In this document: piece after piece, positions 8,862 through 16,843 of the stretch
How the letters are laid out: each line of letters opens with the position of its first letter
Numbering within the stretch: position 1 is the stretch's first letter
Assembly: GCA_003168265.1 (NCBI GenBank)
Contig: PMSV01000024.1
Span: forward strand, 434,001 to 498,000
Direction: 5' to 3'
From: Chitinophagaceae bacterium
Lineage (GTDB): Bacteria; Bacteroidota; Bacteroidia; Chitinophagales; Chitinophagaceae
Length of the DNA: 64,000 nucleotides
The notes under the pieces: generated by a model
Databases searched by the model: none
What the model saw: the letters and a program-made list of their open reading frames with translations, nothing else
Told to the model about the DNA's origin: nothing
Made by a program: the position numbers and the translations under genes

Positions 8862-10034
8862 TTAGACCAGGCGCTTCACGGAACTTTCACGGCTGAATTT
8901 CCCATCTCTCAGGTTATTGATATGCAAGACCCCGGGTTTCTTCCCTTTTTCAAAGCTGCCTGTCAACTCTTCCATTCCCAAGGCCTTTGACCCGTTCAAA
9001 CAGGCCCAACCCAGAAGAAGGGACGTTTCGATCTGCGGATAATAAGCCTGGAGGGTCTTCAATTCTTCGAGTATGCTTAACTGTTGATTGGATGCCAGGC
9101 TATCCGTGCCAACCACCAGCCTGACCCCTTCTTCCATTAATAGCGGAATATCGGGTAATCTCCCGGAAATATGCAAATTGGCATTCGGGCAAAGACAGAA
9201 ATAGAGTTTTTCCCTTTTGTTCTTTTCCAGGTCCTCCTTCCTGGTATCCACGTTATGTACAAGAAGCATATGCTGCTCTGAACGGAAATAGGGCATATAG
9301 CTTTCCAGGCTTCTTTTACCCGTCGGATTGAAATTAGAGGGTTCAATGCCGAGGACCCGGTAAAGCCGCTGAAATTCGCCATCCCCATGCAGAAAAAAGC
9401 GGTTCTCTTCCGCATCTTCCTGATTATGGATACTTAGTAAATGATTATCCGGATCCAGTGCGATTTTTTCGAACAAATCTCTGGAAACCGAATAGGGCGC
9501 ATGGGGGACGATTGAAACCCTTTCCGCCGGAGAAAAACCTTCAGAGATCACTGTTTCGCGGATCTTAACCGAAGCCTGGTAACGCTCCTCCGCAATTTGA
9601 GGCATTATTCCCATGGTCTCGATAAAATGATGGAAAATCATTTTAGATTTCGCTTTAATGGGAAAACTGTCCAGGTTATTGCAGATATCTCCCACAGCCA
9701 CGATCCCATTGCGGTACATTTCCTGTTCAGCGGCTGCAGCCATCTCCAGAATGAATTCCGGCTTCGCCCTTCTCCTGCTGATAACTGTGATTAAGAAATC
9801 CACCAGGCCGGTCCTTTCAGGGATTAATCCCCGCATATGCGAAAGTTCGATATGACAATGACAATTGACAAAACCCGGGCAAATCAGGCCAGGAAGAAAT
9901 TCGATATCGGGACCGGCATCCTGCAGATTGACGATCGCTTCAACATGTTCTTTCTCAGTAATAAGAACCTGATCCTGATTAAGTAGTCCTGATCCGGTAA
10001 AAAGGGCATCAGCCCTCCATTTTCTGTAAGCCAT
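8862..10034 (-). CDS. Amidohydrolase family protein
   Basis: A 390-residue metal-dependent hydrolase of the cytosine deaminase/chlorohydrolase (SsnA/TrzN-like) group. The metal-binding HCHIELSH is at residues 59-66, with a later histidine in IVPHAPYS and an aspartate in GTDSLASNQ. I place the start at 10034 (MAYRKWRADALFTG), which matches the usual N-terminus. A longer reading from 10115 would run through a promoter-like box and inverted repeat. The substrate is unknown; deamination of an aminated ring compound is possible. It is divergent from prfA. Confidence 0.88.
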   Translation of the reverse strand: MAYRKWRADALFTGSGLLNQDQVLITEKEHVEAIVNLQDAGPDIEFLPGLICPGFVNCHCHIELSHMRGLIPERTGLVDFLITVISRRRAKPEFILEMAAAAEQEMYRNGIVAVGDICNNLDSFPIKAKSKMIFHHFIETMGIMPQIAEERYQASVKIRETVISEGFSPAERVSIVPHAPYSVSRDLFEKIALDPDNHLLSIHNQEDAEENRFFLHGDGEFQRLYRVLGIEPSNFNPTGKRSLESYMPYFRSEQHMLLVHNVDTRKEDLEKNKREKLYFCLCPNANLHISGRLPDIPLLMEEGVRLVVGTDSLASNQQLSILEELKTLQAYYPQIETSLLLGWACLNGSKALGMEELTGSFEKGKKPGVLHINNLRDGKFSRESSVKRLV

Positions 10035-10045
10035 TTGAGCGTCGA

Positions 10046-10071
10046 AAGGTTTAAATTTGCAAACCTTTTCA
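10046..10071. promoter_or_regulatory. inverted repeat overlapping prfA promoter box
   Basis: AAAGGTTT and AAACCTTT form a perfect 8-bp inverted repeat around the box TAAATTTG (10052-10059), a perfect TAnnTTTG match on the plus strand about 60 bp upstream of prfA. The site sits between two divergent genes, so it could be an operator as well as a promoter. Confidence 0.45.
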
Positions 10072-10118
10072 AAAAATCCTGCATCAAACAGGATTGATCG
10101 GTTAAAAGTAAACAAACT

Positions 10119-11195
10119 ATGCTAGATAAGCTGGAGGCCATTAATGCCAGGTTCGAAGATCTGGGAGTATCGCTCACAAATCCTGAAGTCGTGGCGGACA
10201 ACCGGAAATTCACAGTCCTGAGTAAAGAATACAGGAGCCTGGAAAGAATTGTCAGGAGTTATGAGCAGTATAAAAAAATCCTGGACGATATAGATTTTTA
10301 CCATGAAGCCCTGAATGGGGAAGACGAAGAGCTCCGTGAACTGGCAAAAGCGGAATCTCCCGGGCTCGAAGAAAAAAAGGATCAGATCGAAGCCTCGATC
10401 CGTCAAATGCTGATCCCCAAAGACCCCCAGGACGAAAAAAATGCCATCATCGAAATCCGGGCCGGTACAGGAGGAGACGAAGCCAGTCTCTTTGCCGGAG
10501 ACCTTTTCCGGATGTATGTTAAGTACTGCGAAAAAAAGGGCTGGAAAACAGCCCTGCTTAGCGAAAGTGAAGGCACGGTCGGAGGATTCAAGGAAGTCCA
10601 GCTAGAGGTCATGGGCGATGATGTTTACGGCACCCTCAAATTTGAAAGCGGCGTGCATCGTGTACAGCGTGTTCCGGATACCGAACAGAGCGGAAGAGTC
10701 CATACCAGTGCGGCTACGGTAGCCGTAATGCCTGAAGCAGAAGAAGTCGATATCGAACTCAAGGAGAGCGATGTTAAAATGGAAACAGCGAGAAGTGGAG
10801 GCGCCGGGGGGCAGAATGTGAATAAGGTCGAAACAAAAGTATTTCTGACTCATATCCCCACTGGGGTTGTCGTAGTCTGTCAGACCGAAAGAACCCAGCT
10901 CGGAAACCGGGAAAAAGCTATGCAGATGCTCCGCACAAAGTTGTATGAAGAGCAGGTCCGTAAACAGGAAGAAGAGATTTCCCGGCACCGCAAAAGTTTG
11001 GTCTCGACAGGAGACCGGAGCGCCAAGATCAGAACATATAATTTCCCTCAGGGAAGGGTAACCGACCATCGCATTGGCCTCACCGTCTATAATTTAGGGG
11101 AAGTGCTCAATGGCAATATCCAGGAGTTCATCGATGCATTGCAATTCACGGAGAATTCCGAAAAAATGGCCAGACAGGAAGGCAGCTCGCAATAA
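10119..11195 (+). CDS. prfA: Peptide chain release factor 1
   Basis: A 358-residue class I release factor that reads UAA and UAG and triggers peptide release. The catalytic GGQ is at 230-232, inside [16 protein letters not shown]. The stop-codon recognition tripeptide aligned with PxT is PDT (186-188), which makes it RF1 rather than RF2. Length is typical. It is transcribed from a box inside the divergent region upstream. RF1 is the factor that would read the in-frame amber codon at 43460. Confidence 0.97.
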   Translation: MLDKLEAINARFEDLGVSLTNPEVVADNRKFTVLSKEYRSLERIVRSYEQYKKILDDIDFYHEALNGEDEELRELAKAESPGLEEKKDQIEASIRQMLIPKDPQDEKNAIIEIRAGTGGDEASLFAGDLFRMYVKYCEKKGWKTALLSESEGTVGGFKEVQLEVMGDDVYGTLKFESGVHRVQRVPDTEQSGRVHTSAATVAVMPEAEEVDIELKESDVKMETARSGGAGGQNVNKVETKVFLTHIPTGVVVVCQTERTQLGNREKAMQMLRTKLYEEQVRKQEEEISRHRKSLVSTGDRSAKIRTYNFPQGRVTDHRIGLTVYNLGEVLNGNIQEFIDALQFTENSEKMARQEGSSQ

Positions 11196-11274
11196 ACTCC
11201 GACCTGCTACCTGCTCACCGGCACTATTTTTGGATTTTTTTAACGCCTCTTGAATAAACTTTTAAATCATTCAA

Positions 11275-11292
11275 ACGTCTATTTATAGACGT
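11275..11292. repeat. perfect inverted repeat ACGTCTA-TTTA-TAGACGT
   Basis: A 7-bp perfect inverted repeat with a 4-base centre, seven bases upstream of the small ORF at 11299. It lacks a T run, so it is not a terminator. It could be a protein-binding site or an RNA hairpin. Confidence 0.5.
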
Positions 11293-11607
11293 GCTGAGAT
11301 GAATCGAATGAAATTGGGCAGTGCTAAAAAAATGTTATTCTGTGGAATTGTGAATCTGTGATGCTTATTTCCTACGTATCTTTACGTGGAGAATGTAAAG
11401 GAAGAAAAAGGTAGGATCTTAGATAGGTGTAAGAAAATTAGATTGGAATTTAATCAACAGCGCGGATAGAAAATCAAACTCTGTTCTTTAGGTGTAATTT
11501 AACAGATTCCCATACTATTGGCATCTGTTTTGCGTTAATAAATCAGTCTTTTCTATTGACTCTCACAAAGCAGTCAATTTTCTCATAAGCAGTTAGTTTT
11601 GGTTACG

Positions 11608-11636
11608 GCCCCTGTTTCTACAGGGGCTTAATTTTT
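11608..11636 (+). terminator. Rho-independent terminator, orphan
   Basis: An 8-bp perfect stem GCCCCTGT / ACAGGGGC with loop TTCT, followed by TTAATTTTTT. It works on the plus strand only. The nearest upstream plus-strand gene is prfA, whose stop is 412 bp away. Confidence 0.85.
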
Positions 11637-11690
11637 TCCCATTCCTCCTGTCTGTACAACAAAAAAATGTAGAAAGAATTTCCCCTGATT

Positions 11691-12107
11691 CTAAATGCCT
11701 GGAGGATTTTCCCCAATAAGAAAAAGGTTGCAGATCCCATAACCGATCCCGGCTCCTGTCATATCAGCGATAATATCCCCGAGCGAAAAATCGCGAAACG
11801 GGATACAGCATTTTTGTACGAACTCCAGGCCAATGCCCATGGCATTGGAAATTAGATAAACAATAAAAAAAAGTATCATTTTCTTTCGCAGGGAGTATTT
11901 TTTTGAATTGAAATAAAAGCCCCATAAAAACACGAAGCCCCCGAAAAGCGTAATGTGCACGAACTTGTCAAAATTCGGAATGCTGAATCCTTCTTCTGAA
12001 GGAAGCATGGTTCCCGGCAAACAGAGCAGGACGATTATCATTATGGTCCAGGTGATCGGAATAAAACTCCTGGCCATCATGTTTTTGATAAAGGCAATTA
12101 ATTTCAC
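11691..12107 (-). CDS. VanZ family membrane protein
   Basis: A 138-residue protein with four predicted membrane helices and the VanZ pattern: an early PITWTIMIIVLLCLPG helix, then PNFDKFVH near the second helix and DFSLGDIIADMTGAGIGY before the last. VanZ-like proteins are small membrane proteins, some tied to glycopeptide resistance or phosphatase-like roles; the function here is unknown. It lies downstream of the sigma/anti-sigma pair on the same strand, 81 bp after the anti-sigma stop. Confidence 0.85.
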   Translation of the reverse strand: MKLIAFIKNMMARSFIPITWTIMIIVLLCLPGTMLPSEEGFSIPNFDKFVHITLFGGFVFLWGFYFNSKKYSLRKKMILFFIVYLISNAMGIGLEFVQKCCIPFRDFSLGDIIADMTGAGIGYGICNLFLIGENPPGI

Positions 12108-12188
12108 TGCGTGAATAAAGTGAAATTTCCCAAATCCTGTTCGGGCTTAATATTCACAATTGAAGGAAGGATGTGAATTTGGATAGAC

Positions 12189-13022
12189 TCAGGAGACCTT
12201 ACCCAAAACATACATGGCACTCATTGTGGGGGTGGGGCTTCCTCCTCTATTTTCCAGCGTAATGGCAAAGGCCTGTGCCTGGGGAATATTCTTCATCTTA
12301 ACCAGGTTGATCGAATCCTGATTTATTTCGAATATTCCAGCATCAACGGGTTTCCCATTTACCAGCGCCCAGAGCTGGTATTGTTTCCCGGCAGCCGGAA
12401 AGGGAAGATTATTCACCAGCAGGTAAACATCATGGGTTTTCGTGTTCCAATATACGGTAGTAAGGCTATTGGGCCCCGGGCTATTCGGAATGCTTGGCAT
12501 CTTCACGATGGTCATGGCCGGATCTTTTATTAACCCCAGCGTAGATTCATATTCTTCCAGCTTTGTCTGCAATCCCTGGTTGGAAGAAGCCATACGGCCC
12601 TGCTCCTGCACCAATTGATCGTATTTGCTGCTGAAGACCTTATATTGGGAGTAGTAGTAATAATTCAGAAGAGCGCTCCCTAAAAGCAATACCACGGAAG
12701 CGGCTGCGACAAAACGTGTCCTTCTCATTGAAATAACCAGGCCGGTGGCTCCTGGCTGTTCAGATTTGGATTCTACCTGACGACGAATTGGCATTTTTTC
12801 TCCTCCTATCCGGGCGAATACCTTCTCCCTGACAGATGCCGGGGGGTCAACAACCTGCTCCATCGTTCTTTGTTCCAGCGATCTTTCAAAAGCATCCCTC
12901 GCCTCAAGGACCTCCGGGTATTCCCTGCAAATCCTCTCGAATTCAGCGATTTCCTCGGGACTGGCCAGCCCCATGACATAGCTTTCGATGATACCGCTTG
13001 ATATGTATTCCTGTATATTCAA
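12189..13022 (-). CDS. Anti-sigma factor, RskA-like
   Basis: A 277-residue protein. The N-terminal zinc-less anti-sigma helical region (1-95) includes SGIIESYVMGLASPEEIAEFE, one membrane helix lies at 104-121, a short coiled coil spans about 128-160, and a periplasmic RskA C-terminal domain (about 165-277) follows. It should hold the adjacent ECF sigma factor inactive until released by proteolysis. The start codon is TTG, 1 bp after the sigma stop, which suggests translational coupling. Confidence 0.9.
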   Translation of the reverse strand: MNIQEYISSGIIESYVMGLASPEEIAEFERICREYPEVLEARDAFERSLEQRTMEQVVDPPASVREKVFARIGGEKMPIRRQVESKSEQPGATGLVISMRRTRFVAAASVVLLLGSALLNYYYYSQYKVFSSKYDQLVQEQGRMASSNQGLQTKLEEYESTLGLIKDPAMTIVKMPSIPNSPGPNSLTTVYWNTKTHDVYLLVNNLPFPAAGKQYQLWALVNGKPVDAGIFEINQDSINLVKMKNIPQAQAFAITLENRGGSPTPTMSAMYVLGKVS

Positions 13023-13023
13023 T

Positions 13024-13569
13024 TTACTTGATATATTCTCTTAATTGTACCAATGCATTCCTTATACGTGTTTTTACCGTGCCTAAGGGGATTCCTTCTA
13101 TCTGAGCGATTTCTTCCTGCGTATAGCCTTTGAAATAAGCGAGTTCGATCAGGACGCGATGCTCAACTTTGAGTTTGGCCAATACTTTCTTAAGGCCGAT
13201 ATGATCAGTTTCCGGAAGCACAACCTGGCTGGGCATGTTATTATCTACGACTTTCGAAAGATCCTGGTTTTTCTGGCTATTTTGGAATCCTTTGGAACGG
13301 AGCATATCGATAGAAGCATTTCTTGCAATATTCAGCATCCAAGTGAAAAGCCTGCCCTTTGCGGGGTCATAGCTTTCAATGCGGCGCCAGATGTTGATGA
13401 AAACTTCCTGCAAAACATCGTTTGAAATTTCGGGATCGATAATAATTTGCTTTACAATGCCGTACAAAGCCCCCGAATAATGGTCATAAAGGTAGCGGAA
13501 TGCCTCCTCCTGCCTGGATCGAAGGGCTTCTACCAGCTCCTGCTCGTTATATGTTGGGTTATCTACCAA
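13024..13569 (-). CDS. ECF-type RNA polymerase sigma factor
   Basis: A 181-residue sigma-70 factor with region 2 (YLYDHYSGALYGIVKQ, then DVLQEVFINIWRRIESYDP and RLFTWMLNIARNASIDMLRSK) and region 4 (IELAYFKGYTQEEIAQIEGIPLGTVKTRIRNALVQL). The open frame begins at a TTG (13567-13569) that is also part of a perfect minus-strand TAGATTTG box, and no ATG or GTG exists before region 2, so the exact start is uncertain. It forms an operon with its anti-sigma factor. Confidence 0.92.
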   Translation of the reverse strand: MVDNPTYNEQELVEALRSRQEEAFRYLYDHYSGALYGIVKQIIIDPEISNDVLQEVFINIWRRIESYDPAKGRLFTWMLNIARNASIDMLRSKGFQNSQKNQDLSKVVDNNMPSQVVLPETDHIGLKKVLAKLKVEHRVLIELAYFKGYTQEEIAQIEGIPLGTVKTRIRNALVQLREYIK

Positions 13570-13574
13570 ATCTA
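13567..13574 (-). promoter_or_regulatory. candidate -7 box TAGATTTG at the ECF sigma gene
   Basis: A perfect TAnnTTTG on the minus strand whose last three bases coincide with the only candidate start codon (TTG) of the ECF sigma gene. Either the box is a chance match or translation begins at a non-canonical codon downstream. Confidence 0.35.
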
Positions 13575-13593
13575 TTGAAGGTCAAAATTTTAC

Positions 13594-13971
13594 CTATCCA
13601 ACCGTGGACTGGTAGGATGCCGCATCCATCAATTGCCCGATATCGGCCGGATTGCCGGGTTTTATTTTTACCATCCAGCCTTGGCCATAAGGATCACTAT
13701 TGACCAGTTCGGGTGAAGCGATAAGGGCAGGATTCACTTCGGAAATGGTGCCCGCGACAGGAAGGTAAAGATCCGAGACTGTTTTGACGGCTTCAACGGT
13801 TCCAAATACCGTTTCTGCTTCCAGAGATTGTCCGACTGTTTCAATTTCTATATATACGATATCGCCCAGCTCCTGCTGTGCAAAATCCGTAATGCCGATC
13901 ACGGCGGTATCGCCTTCGATTCTTATCCATTCGTGGTCCTTGGTATAACGGAGATTCTCAGGAAAATTCAT
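13594..13971 (-). CDS. gcvH: Glycine cleavage system H protein
   Basis: A 125-residue lipoyl carrier that shuttles the aminomethyl group between the P, T and L proteins of glycine cleavage. The lipoylated lysine is Lys63 in [14 protein letters not shown] use the ATG at 13971 ([15 protein letters not shown]); an upstream ATG at 14022 adds 17 residues not seen in the family. The other gcv genes are not in the window. A near-consensus box (CATATTTG) lies on the minus strand shortly upstream. Confidence 0.97.
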   Translation of the reverse strand: MNFPENLRYTKDHEWIRIEGDTAVIGITDFAQQELGDIVYIEIETVGQSLEAETVFGTVEAVKTVSDLYLPVAGTISEVNPALIASPELVNSDPYGQGWMVKIKPGNPADIGQLMDAASYQSTVG

Positions 13972-14038
13972 TTTTGTCGTTTTTCTGTTGCAAATATGAT
14001 AAAAAGCCTCGGGAATTATCAAAACTCCTCAGGTTTAT

Positions 14039-14425
14039 TTAAACCGGATTATTTGAACCGGAAGAGGGTTTGCTTTCCAGGAATCCATTCCTTTCAAAAT
14101 AAAGCAGGATATGATCTTTTAAAAAATTCTCCTGCTGCCTCATATCCATCTCAGGAAGCGGTTTCAGTTGCCGGAAATGCGGCCATCCATCCTCGTCAGC
14201 TTTTTCCAATTCATAATAGCCGCTCTGACCAAACAGGCTGCAGACCGCCACATGCATGAGGTCCTGTTTCTGTTCTTTATTGAATTTCATTCGGATATCG
14301 CCGAATTCCTGGATTCCGATAAGGAACAAAATGGCTTCCATATCGGGTTTCTTCCCGAACCTTTCCATCAACCGGGTCTCGAGGTTCCACCACCTCACCT
14401 GCAAATCCTGTAAAGCATCGATCAT
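14039..14425 (-). CDS. Conserved hypothetical protein
   Basis: A 128-residue soluble, mostly helical protein (MIDALQDLQVRWWNLETRL). It contains LFLIGIQEFGDIRMKFNKEQKQDLMHVAVC, a pattern I associate with an uncharacterised Bacteroidota family whose members carry a conserved IGIQE(F/L)G stretch. It sits 67 bp upstream of gcvH on the same strand and is divergent from the GNAT gene. A GAAATTTG box ends 4 bp upstream of the ATG, so the mRNA would be leaderless. Function unknown. Confidence 0.75.
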   Translation of the reverse strand: MIDALQDLQVRWWNLETRLMERFGKKPDMEAILFLIGIQEFGDIRMKFNKEQKQDLMHVAVCSLFGQSGYYELEKADEDGWPHFRQLKPLPEMDMRQQENFLKDHILLYFERNGFLESKPSSGSNNPV

Positions 14426-14460
14426 GGGGCAAATTTCGCATTAACTTCATTAAAAAAAAC

Positions 14461-14931
14461 ATGAATTGGACAAAGGATGAATTCAGGGTGTCGGATGAAA
14501 AGGAATTTCTGGACCTCCATTATGTTCATGATTTCCTGTCTAATCATTCTTACTGGGCTGCCGGCATTCCAATGGATATATTCAGGCATTCCGTTGAGAA
14601 TTCCATTTGCTTCGGTCTTTATAAGGATCAAAAACAGATCGGATTTGCGAGGGTCGTATCCGATCTGTCCACCATCGGTTATCTGGGTGATGTTTTTATC
14701 GATGAGGCCTTCCGCAGTCAGGGCCTGGCAACCTTTCTTATGGAATGTGTATTCGGCCACTCGCAATTACAGGGTTTTCGTTCCTGGATGCTTGCCACCC
14801 GGGACGCACAAAACCTTTATGCCAAATTTGGTTTTGTTCCCATTGAGAACCCCAATCGCTTCATGAGAAAAAATGATCCGGGGGTATATTCAAGGGGAAA
14901 ACCAGGATTTAACCTCGATTCTATCCTGTAA
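14461..14931 (+). CDS. GNAT family N-acetyltransferase
   Basis: A 156-residue acetyl-CoA-dependent acyltransferase fold. The acetyl-CoA binding segment reads VFIDEAFRSQGLATFLMECVF, matching the R/Q-x-x-G-x-G/A motif, after a beta strand IGFARVVSDLSTIGYLGDV. The family includes many small-molecule and protein acetyltransferases; the substrate is not predictable. Its last 11 bases overlap the 3' end of the convergent YbjQ-like gene. Confidence 0.9.
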   Translation: MNWTKDEFRVSDEKEFLDLHYVHDFLSNHSYWAAGIPMDIFRHSVENSICFGLYKDQKQIGFARVVSDLSTIGYLGDVFIDEAFRSQGLATFLMECVFGHSQLQGFRSWMLATRDAQNLYAKFGFVPIENPNRFMRKNDPGVYSRGKPGFNLDSIL

Positions 14932-15259
14932 TTTTTTCAACCACGACTGCCGTCCCATATGCAAGGACCTCCGTAATGCCGTCCGTGATCTCATTTGCAT
15001 CATAGCGAACGTTGATAATGGCATTGGCCCCTCTTTCTCCGGCGTGCTGGATCAGGTGTTGATAGGCTTCTTCCCTGGAAGTCTCGCATAGGTCAACATA
15101 GACCGAAAGCCTACCGCCCATCAGGCTCTGCAATCCGCCCGCAATATTGCCGAGTATGCTCCTGGAGCGAACCGTTATCCCACGGACAAGGCCCAGGTTG
15201 CGGGTAACCTTATAACCATCGAGTGTGATACTCGTCGTGATCATACTTTGATCGATCAT
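14921..15259 (-). CDS. YbjQ/UPF0145 family protein
   Basis: A 112-residue protein of the YbjQ (heavy-metal-binding domain, DUF74) family, recognised by LVRGITVRSRSILGNIAGGLQSLMGG and GANAIINVRYDA. It probably forms a pentamer; no catalytic function is established. A second ATG five codons in (15244) is an alternative start. It overlaps the convergent GNAT gene by 11 bp. Confidence 0.9.
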   Translation of the reverse strand: MIDQSMITTSITLDGYKVTRNLGLVRGITVRSRSILGNIAGGLQSLMGGRLSVYVDLCETSREEAYQHLIQHAGERGANAIINVRYDANEITDGITEVLAYGTAVVVEKITG

Positions 15260-15342
15260 AGAACTGTTTTGTTAAAGTTAGCTTTGAAAATTTAATTAAG
15301 GGCCGGTAAACCCATTCTATTTTTTCTAAGCCGCTCAACGGC

Positions 15343-15350
15343 TAAATTTG
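15343..15350 (+). promoter_or_regulatory. -7 box for serS (TAAATTTG)
   Basis: A perfect TAnnTTTG match ending 15 bp before the serS ATG at 15366. The TTG at 15348-15350 opens the longest reading frame but is part of this box, so it is not the start codon. Confidence 0.6.
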
Positions 15351-15365
15351 CACAAAATTAAAAGC

Positions 15366-16631
15366 ATGCTGGATCTGAAATACATCGTGGAGAACAGGGA
15401 TCGGGTCATTGAAAGGCTGACGGTCAGAAATTTTAAGGAGCTCCATCTCGTCGATGAACTCATTGAACTGGAAGAAAAAAGAAGAAAGTTAAAGACAGAA
15501 TCCGAGACCACCCAGGCCGGGATCAATGCAGCCTCGAGGGAAATTTCGCAACTGATTACCAGAAAAGAAAATTCTGAGCCAAAGAAAAAAGAAGTGGCTG
15601 TCTGGAAAGCCTCCCTTCAGCCTCTTAGCGCAGAACTGGCGGACACCGAAGCCCGGATCAATGAACTGATCCTTAGGATCCCTAACCTGCCCTCCTCCCA
15701 GGTCCCTGCAGGGCATGGAGCTGAAGACAATGTAGTGGTCCGTGAATCCGGCCCTAAACCGACCCTCCCCGTCGACGCCCTTCCCCATTGGGATTTAGCC
15801 AAAAAATTTCAGCTTATCGATTTCGATCTCGGCACCCGGATTACCGGAAGCGGTTTTCCTGTTTATACCGGCCAGGGCGCCAAACTCCAGCGCGCCCTTG
15901 TGCAATATTTTTTGGACTTCAATACGGCTGCAGGGTATCGCGAAATTCAGCCTCCTATCCTCGTCAATGAAAACACAGCCTATGGTACGGGCCAGTTACC
16001 GGACAAGGAAGGGCAGATGTATTATATCAATGAAGACAAATTCTATCTCATCCCCACGGCCGAAGTGCCGGTAACGAATATCTATCGCGATACCATAATC
16101 AACGAAGCCGATCTGCCGGTACGAATGACCGCCTATACTCCTTGTTTCCGCCGTGAAGCTGGAAGTTATGGAAAGGATGTGCGCGGCCTCAACCGCCTCC
16201 ACCAGTTCGATAAGGTCGAGATCGTTCAGTTAGCTCATCCTGCTAAAAGTTATCAAGTGCTCGAAGAAATGGTCGCCCATGTAGAAAAGCTCATGCAATC
16301 CCTCGAACTGCCCTATAGGATCTTAAAACTCTGCGGAGGAGATATGGGCTTTACTTCGGCGCAGACCTATGATTTCGAGGTATGGAGTGCAGCCCAGGAG
16401 AAATGGCTTGAGGTCAGTTCGGTAAGTAATTTCGAGAGCTTTCAGACTAACCGGATGAAGATCCGCTTCAAAGATGAAAACAAGAAGAACCAGCTCGTTC
16501 ATTCTCTCAACGGCAGCTCGCTCGCCCTTCCCCGTATCGTTGCTTGTCTTCTCGAAAACAACCAAGCGGGTCCGGAGATCAGGTTGCCCAAGCCATTGCA
16601 TGCTTATTTTGGAGCGGGGGTGATCGGGTGA
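15366..16631 (+). CDS. serS: Serine--tRNA ligase
   Basis: A 421-residue class II synthetase charging tRNA-Ser. It has the N-terminal antiparallel coiled-coil arm (about residues 25-105) that contacts the tRNA long arm, motif 2 (TPCFRREAGSYGKDVRG), and motif 3 (NGSSLALPRIVACLLEN). The ATG at 15366 (MLDLKYIVENRDRV) matches the family start. It stands alone, with a promoter box immediately upstream. Confidence 0.97.
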   Translation: MLDLKYIVENRDRVIERLTVRNFKELHLVDELIELEEKRRKLKTESETTQAGINAASREISQLITRKENSEPKKKEVAVWKASLQPLSAELADTEARINELILRIPNLPSSQVPAGHGAEDNVVVRESGPKPTLPVDALPHWDLAKKFQLIDFDLGTRITGSGFPVYTGQGAKLQRALVQYFLDFNTAAGYREIQPPILVNENTAYGTGQLPDKEGQMYYINEDKFYLIPTAEVPVTNIYRDTIINEADLPVRMTAYTPCFRREAGSYGKDVRGLNRLHQFDKVEIVQLAHPAKSYQVLEEMVAHVEKLMQSLELPYRILKLCGGDMGFTSAQTYDFEVWSAAQEKWLEVSSVSNFESFQTNRMKIRFKDENKKNQLVHSLNGSSLALPRIVACLLENNQAGPEIRLPKPLHAYFGAGVIG

Positions 16632-16843
16632 TGGAGAAGGCTCTTCCTTTGAAAACAAAATAGTAATCGCCGTCTTTCGCTGATTCATTTAATTGCGAAT
16701 TTTCATGACATTCGCCGAATTTTTTGTCTGAGGTTCCAGCAGGCACCCACCTATCCCCATACAATCATATGTTAATTTCCGGCAATGTGCATATTTTCGC
16801 CTTAAACCAAACGTTCTAGTCCCGGTCCAAATAAAAAATCCAG

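Larger units (their letters stand above)
11196..11690. other. 495-bp non-coding region between prfA and the VanZ gene
   Basis: There is no convincing gene here. Contents: an inverted repeat (11275-11292), a 20-codon ORF (11299-11361), a weak promoter-like box TATCTTTA near 11388 and a strong plus-strand terminator (11608-11636). The region may be a long prfA 3' UTR or may encode a small RNA of about 230-250 nt ending at the terminator. Confidence 0.5.
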
